Below, piece by piece: positions 1-11,238 of a DNA stretch of 64,000 nt. Positions within the stretch are counted from its first letter, which is position 1. Each line of letters opens with the position of its first letter. This stretch comes from JALYRV01 sp040902895 (GTDB lineage Bacteria; Acidobacteriota; Vicinamibacteria; Vicinamibacterales; SCN-69-37). The notes beneath the pieces were generated by a model. The model was not told the origin of the DNA. It did no database searches and saw only the letters and a list, made by a program, of their open reading frames with translations. The stretch spans positions 1-64,000 of the forward strand of contig JBBDWL010000148.1 in NCBI GenBank assembly GCA_040902895.1. The letters run 5' to 3'. Both the position numbers and the translations under genes were made by a program.

Positions 1-42
1 GTGGCACACCCACCCGATCTCAGCGCAGTGACCCGGGGCAAC

Positions 43-93
43 GTAACGGTTACTTACCCGCTGCGCACGACCGGTAACCATATCAACTATAAT
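43..93 (+). promoter_or_regulatory. Candidate autoregulated promoter of the toxin-antitoxin operon
   Basis: GTAACGGTTAC at 43-53 is a palindrome around its central base, and GGTAACC at 73-79 repeats the GTAAC core, giving spaced half-sites as expected for an autoregulating antitoxin. A perfect TATAAT lies at 88-93, seven bases before the ATG at 101, so transcription would begin at or beside the start codon. The operator role is inferred from position and symmetry only. Bases 1-42 hold nothing I can identify. Confidence 0.5.
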
Positions 94-100
94 AGTTGCT

Positions 101-394
101 ATGGCAGAGAAGGTCTCGACCATGGACGTCCGCCAGCGGATTGGCGACATGCTCAACCGGGTCGCCCTGCGTCACGACGAGTTCATCATCGAGCGCAAGG
201 GCAAGCCGCTGGCCGCGCTGGTGCCGGTCGCACGGCTCGAGCAGATGCAGCGCTTCGCACGCCGGCACGCCCTGGATGTCATGGAGCAGCAGAAGGGCGG
301 GTCGTTCAGCGACGACGACGCTCTGGGGATCGGGCTCGAGGCGCAGCGCTGGGCCCGCAGACAGCTTCGAAAGTCTTCAACCAAGGCGAAGTAA
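101..394 (+). CDS. Phd/YefM-family antitoxin
   Basis: A 97-residue protein with the Phd/YefM fold pattern: an N-terminal strand, then RQRIGDMLNRV, then IIERKGKPLAALVPV. This matches antitoxins that bind operator DNA with the N-terminal domain and neutralise a toxin with a C-terminal tail. It lies 3 bases before a PIN-domain gene, so the pair should form a type II toxin-antitoxin module in which this protein binds the nuclease and represses its own promoter. The ATG at 101 keeps the first beta strand and follows TATAAT by 7 bases. An alternative ATG at 122 has AGAAGG eight bases upstream but would remove that strand. Phd antitoxin with a COG1569-type PIN toxin is a less usual pairing than VapB-VapC. 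Confidence 0.8.
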   Translation: MAEKVSTMDVRQRIGDMLNRVALRHDEFIIERKGKPLAALVPVARLEQMQRFARRHALDVMEQQKGGSFSDDDALGIGLEAQRWARRQLRKSSTKAK

Positions 395-397
395 CGG

Positions 398-814
398 GTG
401 CTGCGCGCCGTTCTCGACGCGAACGTTTTCGTGAGCGCGTACGTGCGTCCCGAGGGACCGCCCGGACAGATCGTGGATTTCCTCCTGCGTGATGGGCCGC
501 TCCGCATCGTCATGTCGGAGGTGATCATCGAGGAGACGCTGCGGGCGCTTCGATATCCGAAAGTTTTGAAGGCAGCGCGCAGCAAGGAAGGCCCGGAGCT
601 GTGGTTCGAGGACCTCATCGTGCTTGCCGAACTCGTGTCGGGCGAATATGCGATCCCGACGTTGAGCGAAGATCCTGACGACGATAAATATGTCGCTGCG
701 GCTGTTGAGGGACGGGCGTCTTTCGTGGTGAGCGGCGACCCCGACCTTCTCACGATTGGAGAGCACGCGGGCGTGCGAATCGTGAGCCCGAGATCGTTCC
801 TCGATTTGCTCTAG
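398..814 (+). CDS. PIN-domain toxin (COG1569-like ribonuclease)
   Basis: A 138-residue PIN-domain protein starting with GTG, 3 bases after the antitoxin stop. PIN toxins are Mg/Mn-dependent RNases that cleave RNA when the antitoxin is degraded. Acidic residues at the expected places are visible: D7 in AVLDANVFVSA, E45/E46 in IIEETLRAL, the D92-D96 cluster in EDPDDDKYVAAA, and D114 near the end. The order and spacing fit the putative-toxin COG1569 group better than classical VapC. It has no ribosome-binding site of its own and is probably translated by coupling to the antitoxin. Length and motifs are intact, so it is predicted active; the RNA target cannot be told from sequence. Confidence 0.82.
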   Translation: MLRAVLDANVFVSAYVRPEGPPGQIVDFLLRDGPLRIVMSEVIIEETLRALRYPKVLKAARSKEGPELWFEDLIVLAELVSGEYAIPTLSEDPDDDKYVAAAVEGRASFVVSGDPDLLTIGEHAGVRIVSPRSFLDLL

Positions 815-875
815 CTGAGCGCTCTCGTTGACGGGTGCTGCTCCGTCCAGCACACGGCCCCAGTCGGCAGCGGAG

Positions 876-881
876 TAGAAT
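876..881 (+). promoter_or_regulatory. -10 box TAGAAT of the orphan permease gene
   Basis: TAGAAT ends eight bases before the ATG at 890, with no Shine-Dalgarno sequence between. This is the spacing expected for a leaderless or near-leaderless transcript and recurs at many gene starts in this window. Confidence 0.45.
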
Positions 882-889
882 GCGCCGGA

Positions 890-3364
890 ATGGCCACGAG
901 CGCTGACCTGAAGTTCACGCTCCGGGCGCTGCGGCACGCCCCGTGGTACGCGGTCACAATCATCGGCGTGACCGCGGTGACGCTGGCGCTTGCGACCACC
1001 GTCTTCGCCGTCGTCGATGGCGTGTTGTTCCGCCCCCTGTCGTATCCGGACGCCGATCGGCTCGTCACGATCGAGCCGAACTTCCAAGGCATGACGCGGC
1101 CCGAGCTGGGAGCCGGTCTGACGCTGGCGTACTCGGTGAGCGAAGTGGATCTCGCGAACTGGCAGGCGGCGGCGCCCGATGTGAAGCTCACGGCCTTCAA
1201 TCCCTCGCGGTGGGCCGAGCTTGGCCCGGGCGTCAATGCTGACACTGCAGGCATGGCCCAGGTGCAGTCGAATTTCTTCGACGTCGTGGGCGTCCAGCCG
1301 CTCCACGGAGGATTCAGCGATGACGACTTCCTTCAGACCGCGACGCAGAGACCGGTAATTCTGAGTCACGACACCTGGCAGAGCCGCTTCGGCGGTGCAT
1401 CAGACGTCGTCGGACGCACCGTCGTCATCGATCCGACAAGCGGATTCGGGCTACGCGTCGTCGGCGTGATGCCCCGCGGGTTCGTCTTCCCGTCGACGCG
1501 TGCCGACATCGATTTCCTGACGCCGCTCGTCAGCAGGCCTGAGGCCCGAACGAATCCCACCTCCCGCTCGCTGAGCAGCGTGATCGCGCGGCTGCCGGAC
1601 TGGCTGTCTCCTGAAGTCTTCGAGGAACGTCTCCGTCCTGCGCTGGCCGCGACCGCCGCCCAGTTTCCGCCGCGCGGCCCGCGCCCGGAGGGCTGGTCAG
1701 AAGCGTACTGGCGTACACAAGGACCCTACGACATCGCTGACGTCGTCCCGCTCGAGGCCGCACTGGTACGGCAGTCCGGCCGGATGTTTCTCGGCGTGTT
1801 CGTCGCCGTCGCTGTGCTGATTCTGATCGCGGGCGCGAACGTCTCGAGCCTGATGACATCGCGCGCGTCGGAACGACGACGGGAGCTCGAGGTGAGGCGG
1901 GCGCTTGGCGCGTCGCCCGGCGGCATCGCGCGGCTCTGGATCCTCGAAGTCGCGACGCTGCTGGCGGCGGGCGCGGTGCTGGGCGTCCTCGCGGCGGTGC
2001 CGCTGCTGGCGCTCATCGTGTCGCTCCTGCCGGAGCAGGTCGTGCTGCTCAAGCCGGCACGGCTCGACTGGCGGGCTGCCGGTTTCGTCGCGATGACGGC
2101 GGTTGGGCTGTGCGTGCTGGTGACGATCGCGCCCGTGCGGCGCTCGCTCCAGGCGCCGGCAGGTCTGGCGAAAGGGGGCGCGAGCGAGCGTGTCCGCACG
2201 CCCGGGCGCTTCCTGGTAGTCGGCGGACAGGTGGCCGCCGTATTCGTCCTGACCGTGCTGGGCGCGTGCCTCGTCGGCTCGTTGCTTGCGGTGTACGGCA
2301 ACGAGCTGCCTGTCAAGACGCGCGACGTCCAGGTCGTGGAAGTGCGCGTGCAGGGGCCGGGCCGTGGGAACAGGCCCTCGGACGAGCGCACCCAGCGGGG
2401 CGAGCGCATCCTCGAGCGGCTCGGGCAGCTGCCGGGCGTGTCTGGGGCGGCGCTCGTGGCCGCGCAACTGCTTCGCGGCGGCGGATGGTCGTCATCCTTC
2501 GCGCCGCCGCCAGGCCGCAGGCGGCTGGAGACCGTGGACACATGGGCGGTGACCGGCGATTTCTACCGGGTGCTCGATCTCAAGCCCATCGAAGGGCGCC
2601 TGCCAACGGATGCGGAGCGCTTCTCGAGCGCACCACTGATTGTCGTCAGCGAGCGCGTCGCGCGTGCGTACTGGCCGAACGGCCCGGCGGTCGGGCACAC
2701 GCTGATCGAAGGCTTCGAGAAGGCGCCGTATACCGTCATCGGCGTCGTCCACGACGTCCGCTGGTTCGCATGGGACATGGAATCGCCGATGATCTACGGG
2801 CCGTACGGACGGCTGTCGCGGTCGTCGCTCCTCACGTTCTTCGTGCGACGTGAGGGCCGGATCGGCCCGACGATCGATGAGACGTTGCGCGCGGTGACGG
2901 ACGCTGACCCGATGGTGCGCCCGTTCCGCGCTGCCGCGCTCGAGGATCTCTTCCGCGAGTCGATCAGGCTGCGCCGGTTCCAGTCGTGGCTGTTCGGCGG
3001 CTTCGCTGCCGCGGCGCTGGCCGTGATGGGCGTCGGGATTCTCGGCCTCCTGGCGATGTCGACAGCACGCCGCACGAAAGAGATCGGCATCCGCTGCGCG
3101 CTCGGTGCGACGCCGCGCGCCGTGACGCGGCTCCTCGTCCGTGAACAGCTCGTGGCCGTGCTGGCGGGTCTTGCTGTTGGAGGCATCGTCGCCGCGTGGG
3201 CCGTCAGGCTGGTGCAGGGATACGTGTACCAGCTCTCGGTGACCGATCCGCGCATCTGGGGCGCGGCCGTGCTGCTGATTCTCCTGACGTCGCTGGGCGG
3301 CGCCTTTCTACCGGCGGTGCGCGCCAGCCGCGCGGATCCGCTGACGGCGCTTCGGACTGAGTAG
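890..3364 (+). CDS. ABC-type permease of the acidobacterial duplicated orphan permease (ADOP) type
   Basis: An 824-residue inner-membrane protein with the two-repeat layout of ADOP proteins: a first transmembrane helix at about 20-42, a MacB-like periplasmic domain, an FtsX module of three helices at about 300-420, a second periplasmic domain, and a C-terminal FtsX module at about 690-820 ending in the typical PAVRASRADPLTALRTE. FtsX/MacB permeases couple ATP hydrolysis by a partner to movement of periplasmic domains, for efflux or cell-envelope work. No ATPase is encoded nearby, hence orphan; its partner and substrate are unknown. No PadR regulator is adjacent, unlike the copy at 49560. It stands alone between the toxin-antitoxin pair and the convergent suf block. 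Confidence 0.85.
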   Translation: MATSADLKFTLRALRHAPWYAVTIIGVTAVTLALATTVFAVVDGVLFRPLSYPDADRLVTIEPNFQGMTRPELGAGLTLAYSVSEVDLANWQAAAPDVKLTAFNPSRWAELGPGVNADTAGMAQVQSNFFDVVGVQPLHGGFSDDDFLQTATQRPVILSHDTWQSRFGGASDVVGRTVVIDPTSGFGLRVVGVMPRGFVFPSTRADIDFLTPLVSRPEARTNPTSRSLSSVIARLPDWLSPEVFEERLRPALAATAAQFPPRGPRPEGWSEAYWRTQGPYDIADVVPLEAALVRQSGRMFLGVFVAVAVLILIAGANVSSLMTSRASERRRELEVRRALGASPGGIARLWILEVATLLAAGAVLGVLAAVPLLALIVSLLPEQVVLLKPARLDWRAAGFVAMTAVGLCVLVTIAPVRRSLQAPAGLAKGGASERVRTPGRFLVVGGQVAAVFVLTVLGACLVGSLLAVYGNELPVKTRDVQVVEVRVQGPGRGNRPSDERTQRGERILERLGQLPGVSGAALVAAQLLRGGGWSSSFAPPPGRRRLETVDTWAVTGDFYRVLDLKPIEGRLPTDAERFSSAPLIVVSERVARAYWPNGPAVGHTLIEGFEKAPYTVIGVVHDVRWFAWDMESPMIYGPYGRLSRSSLLTFFVRREGRIGPTIDETLRAVTDADPMVRPFRAAALEDLFRESIRLRRFQSWLFGGFAAAALAVMGVGILGLLAMSTARRTKEIGIRCALGATPRAVTRLLVREQLVAVLAGLAVGGIVAAWAVRLVQGYVYQLSVTDPRIWGAAVLLILLTSLGGAFLPAVRASRADPLTALRTE

Positions 3365-3408
3365 GCGAGAACTCGGCACGCAATTCGCGGCACACGTTGC
3401 GGGCGGCG

Positions 3409-3858
3409 TTACTCCGTCGACGCGATCCCTTTGCCTTCGAGCGCGGAGCGCAGGGTGTGCCAGGCGAGCGTGGCGCACTTCACGCGGGCGGGAAATTCAC
3501 GCACACCGGAGAGGACGGCGAGCTTGCCGAGTGCCGCGTCCTCTGCCGGCTTCTCCATCGGCGCCGTGACCATCGTCTGCAGTTTGTCGACGAGATCCTC
3601 GGCCTCGGGCATGGTCTTGCCCTTCACGAGATCCGTCATCAACGACGCCGACGCTTTCGAGATGGCGCAGCCGGAGCCCTGAAACTTCACATCGGCGATG
3701 CGGTCGCCCTCCATGCGCAGCGTGAGGCGCAGCTTGTCGCCGCAGAGCGGGTTGTAGCCATCCGCCGCGCGGTCGGGCGCCTCGATCGCGCCCCAGTTCC
3801 GGGGCCGCCGGTTGTGATCGAGGATGACCTCCTGATAGAGGTCGCGCAGATCAGACAC
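3409..3858 (-). CDS. sufU: Fe-S scaffold / sulfurtransferase SufU
   Basis: A 149-residue IscU/SufU-family protein, last gene of the suf cluster. SufU accepts persulfide sulfur from SufS in a Zn-dependent transfer, or acts as a scaffold, and passes it to SufBCD in the cytoplasm. The ligands are visible: C39 with D41 in NPLCGDK, C64 in GSGCAISKASAS and C128 in RVKCATLAW. The stretch between C64 and C128 is longer than in IscU, as is usual in SufU. It begins with GTG, 3 bases after the DUF59 gene stop, so it is co-transcribed and probably coupled. It converges with the permease gene, leaving 44 bases. Confidence 0.92.
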   Translation of the reverse strand: MSDLRDLYQEVILDHNRRPRNWGAIEAPDRAADGYNPLCGDKLRLTLRMEGDRIADVKFQGSGCAISKASASLMTDLVKGKTMPEAEDLVDKLQTMVTAPMEKPAEDAALGKLAVLSGVREFPARVKCATLAWHTLRSALEGKGIASTE

Positions 3859-3861
3859 GCG

Positions 3862-4256
3862 TCACCACATCCCCAGCTGCATCTTGGCGGCCTCTGACAT
3901 GCGGTCTTTCGTCCAGGTCGGCTCCCACACGATGTCGACGGCGCAGTCCTTCACGCCCTCAATCGCCTTCACTTTCCAGCGGACCTCGGAAGGAATCTGC
4001 TGCGCCGAGGGACACGCCGGACTCGTGAGCGTCATCTTGATCGCGACGTTCGACTCGGCGTCGGCCCAGATGTCGTAAATCAGGCCGAGCTCGTAGATGT
4101 CGACTGGAATCTCAGGATCGAACACCGTCTTGATGGCTTCGACGATCTTCGGCTGCAGGTCCGCGGTGCGCGATGGATCGGCGGCGCCGACCTCCGGATT
4201 GTCGGCGCGCTCGGGAGCTTCCGCCGGCGCTTTCAGCGCGTCTACGTTCCAGTCGC

Positions 4257-4260
<4 letters not shown>
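3862..4260 (-). CDS. DUF59/MIP18-family SUF assembly protein (SufT-like)
   Basis: A 132-residue protein with a DUF59 domain covering about residues 35-128: FDPEIPVDIYELGLIYDI, then MTLTSPACP with C83 at the usual reactive cysteine, then a VWEPTWT motif. DUF59 proteins such as SufT and MIP18 help mature or hand on Fe-S clusters to client proteins. The first 35 residues are a variable, charged tail. The ATG overlaps the sufS stop in ATGA, so translation is coupled to sufS, and sufU follows by 3 bases. The place in a complete suf operon makes an Fe-S role secure; which step it serves is not. Confidence 0.88.
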
Positions 4261-5489
<1,229 letters not shown>

Positions 5490-5640
5490 ATAGGGGGCGA
5501 CTTCGTTCTCGCTCAGCGCTCGGTCCGGTATTCCTTCGCGCCGGCGAGGTGCGGCCGCGCCAAAGAGCGGTCGCGGCTGCGATCTTTTAACGCCGTCGCG
5601 AATGAACACCGGACACCGCGCTTCGCGCAGATGCGTGCCT

Positions 5641-5672
5641 CACCAGCAACCAGCAACCCAACAACCGGCAAC
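5641..5672 (-). repeat. Heptamer tandem repeat (GTTGCYG) directly after sufD
   Basis: On the minus strand the sufD stop TAG is followed at once by GTTGCCG, GTTGTTG, G, GTTGCTG, GTTGCTG and GTGAGGC. The same heptamer family follows the TonB gene at 56041-56086 and precedes the M20 gene at 38860-38899. Confidence 0.75.
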
Positions 5673-6973
5673 CTACCCCCTCGGCAGCGCGTCGAGCATC
5701 AGCTGCTCGAGGCGGTCGCGGATCGAAGAGGGCTGCACCTGCTGCAGCACTTCGCCGGCGAAGGCGCGAATCAGGAAGTGCTGCGCGTCGATGCGGCTGA
5801 TGCCGCGGGCGCGCAGATAGAACAGCGCGTCCTCGTCGAGCTGCCCGATCGCCGCGCCGTGCGTGCACTTCACATCGTCCGCGAAAATCTCGAGCTGCGG
5901 CTTCGTGTTGATCTGCGCGTCGTCGCTCAGCAGCAGCGCCTTGTTCGTCTGTTTGGCGTTCGTCTTCTGCGCGTCCTGGCGCACGAAGATCTTGCCGTTG
6001 AACACCGCGCGCGCCTTGCCGCCGAGCACGCCCTTGTAGACCTCGTGGCTCGGGCAGTGCGCTTTCGCGTGATCGATGACGGTGTGGTTGTCGACGAGCC
6101 GATCGCCGTCGGCGAGGTACAGGCCATTGAGCGTCGCCTCCCCGCCTTCCCCGTCGAGCAGCGCCGAGATGTCGTTGCGGACGATGCCGCCGCCGAGCGA
6201 GATGTTGAGCGACGTGAAGACGGAGCCCCGGCCGAGCCTGGCGAACGTGCCCGCGACGTGAAACGCCTTGCGGCTCTCGCGCTGCACCTTGACGTGATGC
6301 ACGACCGACCCGGGCCCGACAAGCGCTTCAGTCACGGCGTTCGTGAAGTAGCACTGCCCTTCCGGGCCGCCGTAACTTTCAATCACGGTGAACTGACTGT
6401 TCGCGCCCGCGCTGATCAGCACGCGCGGATGAGAGACGGTCGGATCGGTGCCGGCATCGGACGCCACATGAACATGAATGGGACGGTCGAGCATGGTGTT
6501 GGCCGGCACGCGAATCAGCACGCCGTCCTCGAACAGGCCTGTATTGAGTCTGACGAACGGGTGATCGCCGGCGGCGATCTGCGTCAGCGCCGGCTGTAAA
6601 TCATCCGCATGCGTCACCAGGGCCTGCGCAAGGCTGCCCACGAACACCATGCCGGGAAGATCCTGCAGCGACGAGAGCTCGTGAGAGAAACGTCCGGCCG
6701 CGATGACCGCCAGGTGCGCGTTGGCTTCCGGAAACAGGTGCGACGCCATTTGCGCCGCCGTCGGCGCGGGACCGCTGGAGGCGAAGGGCGTCTCGACAAT
6801 CGGCGAGATGTTCGTGAAGCGCCAGTCTTCGTGGCGCGTCGTGGGAAAGCCGTGCTCGGCAAACTCGCGCATGGCGACTGCGCGCGCCTCGCGCAGCCAC
6901 GCGGGGGCCGCGCTGTGCGACGTCTTCAGCCGGTCGTACGCCGCCACGAAGAGTTCGTGGCGCTCTGCAACCG

Positions 6974-6977
<4 letters not shown>
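5673..6977 (-). CDS. sufD: Fe-S assembly protein SufD
   Basis: A 434-residue SufD, paralogue and partner of SufB in the SufBC2D scaffold, where it helps with iron entry and complex stability. The C-terminal half has the SufBD beta-helix signature: parallel-strand repeats with SRKAFHVAGTFARLGRGS, then a C-terminal helical end with FYLRARGISRIDAQHFLIRAFAGEV. The conserved C-terminal histidine region (CTHGAAIGQLDED) is present. The ATG overlaps the sufC stop in ATGA. A heptamer repeat follows the stop directly. Confidence 0.93.
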
Positions 6978-7732
<755 letters not shown>

Positions 7733-7734
7733 GT

Positions 7735-9173
<1,439 letters not shown>

Positions 9174-9177
<4 letters not shown>

Positions 9178-9521
9178 GCTTTTTCCTCGATGGAGAAGGA
9201 CACGCCACAGCCGCACGTGCTCTTGGCCTGCGGGTTGTGGAACATGAAGCCTTTGCTCAACAGACTGGTGTCGTAGTCGAGCGTCGTGCCGTCGAGCAGG
9301 CGCAGACTGCGCGGGTCGACGAAAATCTTCGCGCCGGCCACGCCTTCGAAAATCTGGTCGGCCGGCTTCGGCGCGGTCTCCCATCCGAACGTGTACTCGA
9401 ATCCCGAGCAACCACCCGCTTTCACGCCAACGCGCAATCCGCCGTTGCCACGCTGCTGCTTGGCATTGTGGGTAAGGAGCTTCACGATCTGATGCGATGC
9501 CGCGTCGGTAATAGTGATCAT
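9174..9521 (-). CDS. sufA: A-type Fe-S carrier (SufA/ErpA/IscA family)
   Basis: A 115-residue A-type carrier that takes Fe-S clusters from SufBCD to target apoproteins. The three conserved cysteines are C38 in GGCSGFEYTF and C103/C105 in STCGCGVSF. Length and spacing are standard. Its ATG overlaps the iscR-like stop in ATGA and its own stop overlaps the sufB GTG. Whether it is closest to SufA, ErpA or IscA needs a tree; the suf context favours SufA. Confidence 0.93.
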
Positions 9522-10012
9522 GTCCGGCCTTCGACGAGGGGTTTTCCGAAATGCACCTGCGCCGGCGCAGGCTCTGCCGGCGGCTCCATCGTGAGCTCGG
9601 CAAGCGTGCAGCTGGTCAACGCTGAAACGATGCGATCCTTGAGGCGCCAGAGCGGATCGCGCACGTTGCACTTCGCGTATTGGTCGCACGTCTGATCCTG
9701 ATCCGAGCACGCGGTGACGGTCAGCGGACCGTCGATGGCCACGATGATGTCGGCGACGGAAATCTGATGTGCGGGCCGCGCGAGAACGTAGCCGCCGCGA
9801 ATGCCCTGGTGCGACACGAGCAAACCGGCGCGGGCGAGTTTCTGCAGAACCTTCGCGAGCAGCTCGACCGGGATGTCGAATCGCTCCGCGAGCTCACGGG
9901 CGCTGGCCGCACGCGGGCCTGCCGGCTCGCCGCCGTCGGAACGGCGGTCGCCAACGGCAAGCTGGCGCATCGCGATCAGCGCGTAGTCGGATCTCTTTGA
10001 AAGGCGCAGCAT
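9518..10012 (-). CDS. iscR: Rrf2/IscR-family Fe-S sensing regulator of the suf operon
   Basis: A 164-residue Rrf2-family transcription factor: N-terminal winged helix (SKRSDYALIAMRQLAV through GIRGGYVLARP) and a cluster-binding stretch with C102, C109 and C115, spaced C-x6-C-x5-C. IscR has C-x5-C-x5-C, so the ligand spacing is one residue longer in the first interval. Such proteins bind a [2Fe-2S] cluster and tune suf/isc expression to Fe-S demand. It heads the suf genes with an ATGA overlap to sufA. A 19-base imperfect palindrome lies just upstream (10021-10039). About 25 residues rich in Gly/Ala/Pro interrupt the winged helix after AVGDRRSD. Confidence 0.88.
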   Translation of the reverse strand: MLRLSKRSDYALIAMRQLAVGDRRSDGGEPAGPRAASARELAERFDIPVELLAKVLQKLARAGLLVSHQGIRGGYVLARPAHQISVADIIVAIDGPLTVTACSDQDQTCDQYAKCNVRDPLWRLKDRIVSALTSCTLAELTMEPPAEPAPAQVHFGKPLVEGRT

Positions 10013-10020
10013 AAGACGTG

Positions 10021-10055
10021 AGGCCGGAATATCCGACCTCGAACGTCCTAGTTTA
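10021..10055 (-). promoter_or_regulatory. Candidate promoter and Rrf2-type operator upstream of iscR/suf
   Basis: Reading the minus strand, TAAACT at 10055-10050 could be a -10 box. Just downstream, at 10039-10021, AGGTCGGATATTCCGGCCT is an imperfect palindrome (7 of 9 pairs match), 8 bases before the iscR start. Position and symmetry fit an autoregulatory site of the Fe-S sensing regulator; this is inference. Confidence 0.45.
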
Positions 10056-11159
10056 TCACTTTCCCCGCCAGGCGGCGATTCCGCCCTTCAGTGAAACAGC
10101 CTGAAACCCTTTGTCTCGCAATAGCTTAGCTGCCTTTGCGCTGCGGATTCCGGCCTGGCAATGCGCCACGATGGGACGGTCTGTCGGGAGCTCGGCCGCC
10201 CGCCGGTCGAGCTCGCCGAGCGGCACCAGATGGCTGCCCTCGATGGCGTCGAGCGCGTGTTCGTGAGGCTCGCGGACGTCGAGAATCAGCAGAGGTTCGC
10301 GGGCGGCGAGGCGGCGGCGCAAGTCATCGGTGCTGATCTCGGATGCGGCCTCGACCGGCAGATCCCCGCAGAGCAGCGTGTACTCGACCGGCGAAGTGAT
10401 CGACGGATTGTCGCCGCACACCGGACACGCGGGATCCTTCGGCAATCGGATTTCCCTGAATCGCGGGCCGAGTGCATCAATCAACAACAACCGCCCGATC
10501 AGCGGATCTCCCAATCCGGCAATTAATTTGATGGCCTCACTCGCCTGAAGCGTTCCGACCAGACCCGGCAGCACGCCGAGCACGCCGGCCTCGGAACATC
10601 CCGGAATCACGCCGGGCGCGGGCGGCTCTGGGTGCAGACACCGATAGCAGGGACCACCATCCACGGCAAACACCGAGAGCTGTCCTTCGAATCGAAACAC
10701 GCTGCCGTAGACGTTCGGCCGGCGCGTGATGACGCACGCGTCATTCACCAGGTAGCGCGCCGCGAAGTTGTCGGTGCCGTCGATGACGACGTCGTAGCGC
10801 GAGACGAGATCGATGACGTTCTTCGCATCGAGCCGCGTCGCATGCAGCTCGAGCTGCACGAAAGGATTCACGTCGGCGAGCCGCGCGCGCGCCGCGTCAA
10901 TTTTCGGGCGTCCGATGTCGCTCGTGCCGTACAACACCTGCCGCTGCAGGTTCGACTCGTCGACCGTATCGAATTCGACGATGCCGATGCGTCCGACGCC
11001 GGCGGCCGCGAGGTAAAGCAGCGTCGGCGAGCCAAGGCCGCCCGCGCCGACGACCAACGCGGAGCCGGCCTTCAATTTCGCCTGCCCGGCCTCCCCCACT
11101 TCGGGGATGACCATGTGCCGCCCGTATCGGCGGCGTTCGTCGGCGCTGAGCTCGGGCAC
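10056..11159 (-). CDS. moeB: MoeB/ThiF-type adenylyltransferase with C-terminal rhodanese domain
   Basis: A 367-residue two-domain protein. Residues 1-250 form the ThiF/MoeB domain, with GAGGLGS at 38-44 for ATP, thioester cysteine C188 in GCSEAGV, and zinc ligands C171/C174 and C245/C248. Residues about 275-367 are a rhodanese domain with active-site C334 in CQAGIRS. Such MoeZ/MoeBR enzymes adenylate the C-terminus of a ubiquitin-like sulfur carrier (MoaD, ThiS, CysO) and then thiocarboxylate it. It begins with GTG inside an octamer repeat and ends 43 bases before iscR on the same strand, so it may be co-transcribed with suf and share sulfur from SufS. Confidence 0.92.
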   Translation of the reverse strand: MPELSADERRRYGRHMVIPEVGEAGQAKLKAGSALVVGAGGLGSPTLLYLAAAGVGRIGIVEFDTVDESNLQRQVLYGTSDIGRPKIDAARARLADVNPFVQLELHATRLDAKNVIDLVSRYDVVIDGTDNFAARYLVNDACVITRRPNVYGSVFRFEGQLSVFAVDGGPCYRCLHPEPPAPGVIPGCSEAGVLGVLPGLVGTLQASEAIKLIAGLGDPLIGRLLLIDALGPRFREIRLPKDPACPVCGDNPSITSPVEYTLLCGDLPVEAASEISTDDLRRRLAAREPLLILDVREPHEHALDAIEGSHLVPLGELDRRAAELPTDRPIVAHCQAGIRSAKAAKLLRDKGFQAVSLKGGIAAWRGK

Positions 11160-11203
11160 CAGATCACTAAATCACCAGATCACCAGATCTCCAAATCGAG
11201 TGA
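11160..11203 (-). repeat. Octamer tandem repeat spanning the moeB start
   Basis: On the minus strand, ATCTGGTG occurs in tandem with variants (ATCTGGTG, ATCTGGTG, ATTTAGTG, ATCTGGTG), and the last copy supplies the GTG start codon of the adenylyltransferase gene. Related in style to the heptamer repeats elsewhere in the window. Confidence 0.6.
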
Positions 11204-11226
11204 CCTGTTCTGTCCGGCCCTTCTGG

Positions 11227-11232
11227 TACCAT
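11227..11232 (+). promoter_or_regulatory. -10 box TACCAT of rmuC
   Basis: TACCAT ends six bases before the GTG start at 11239, with no Shine-Dalgarno sequence between; a leaderless transcript is likely. Confidence 0.4.
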
Positions 11233-11238
11233 CGGCGC

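Noticed and set aside
377..1369. Minus-strand open frame of about 330 codons over the PIN toxin and permease start
   Set aside because: Antisense shadow of two well-supported genes; composition only reflects codon bias of the other strand.
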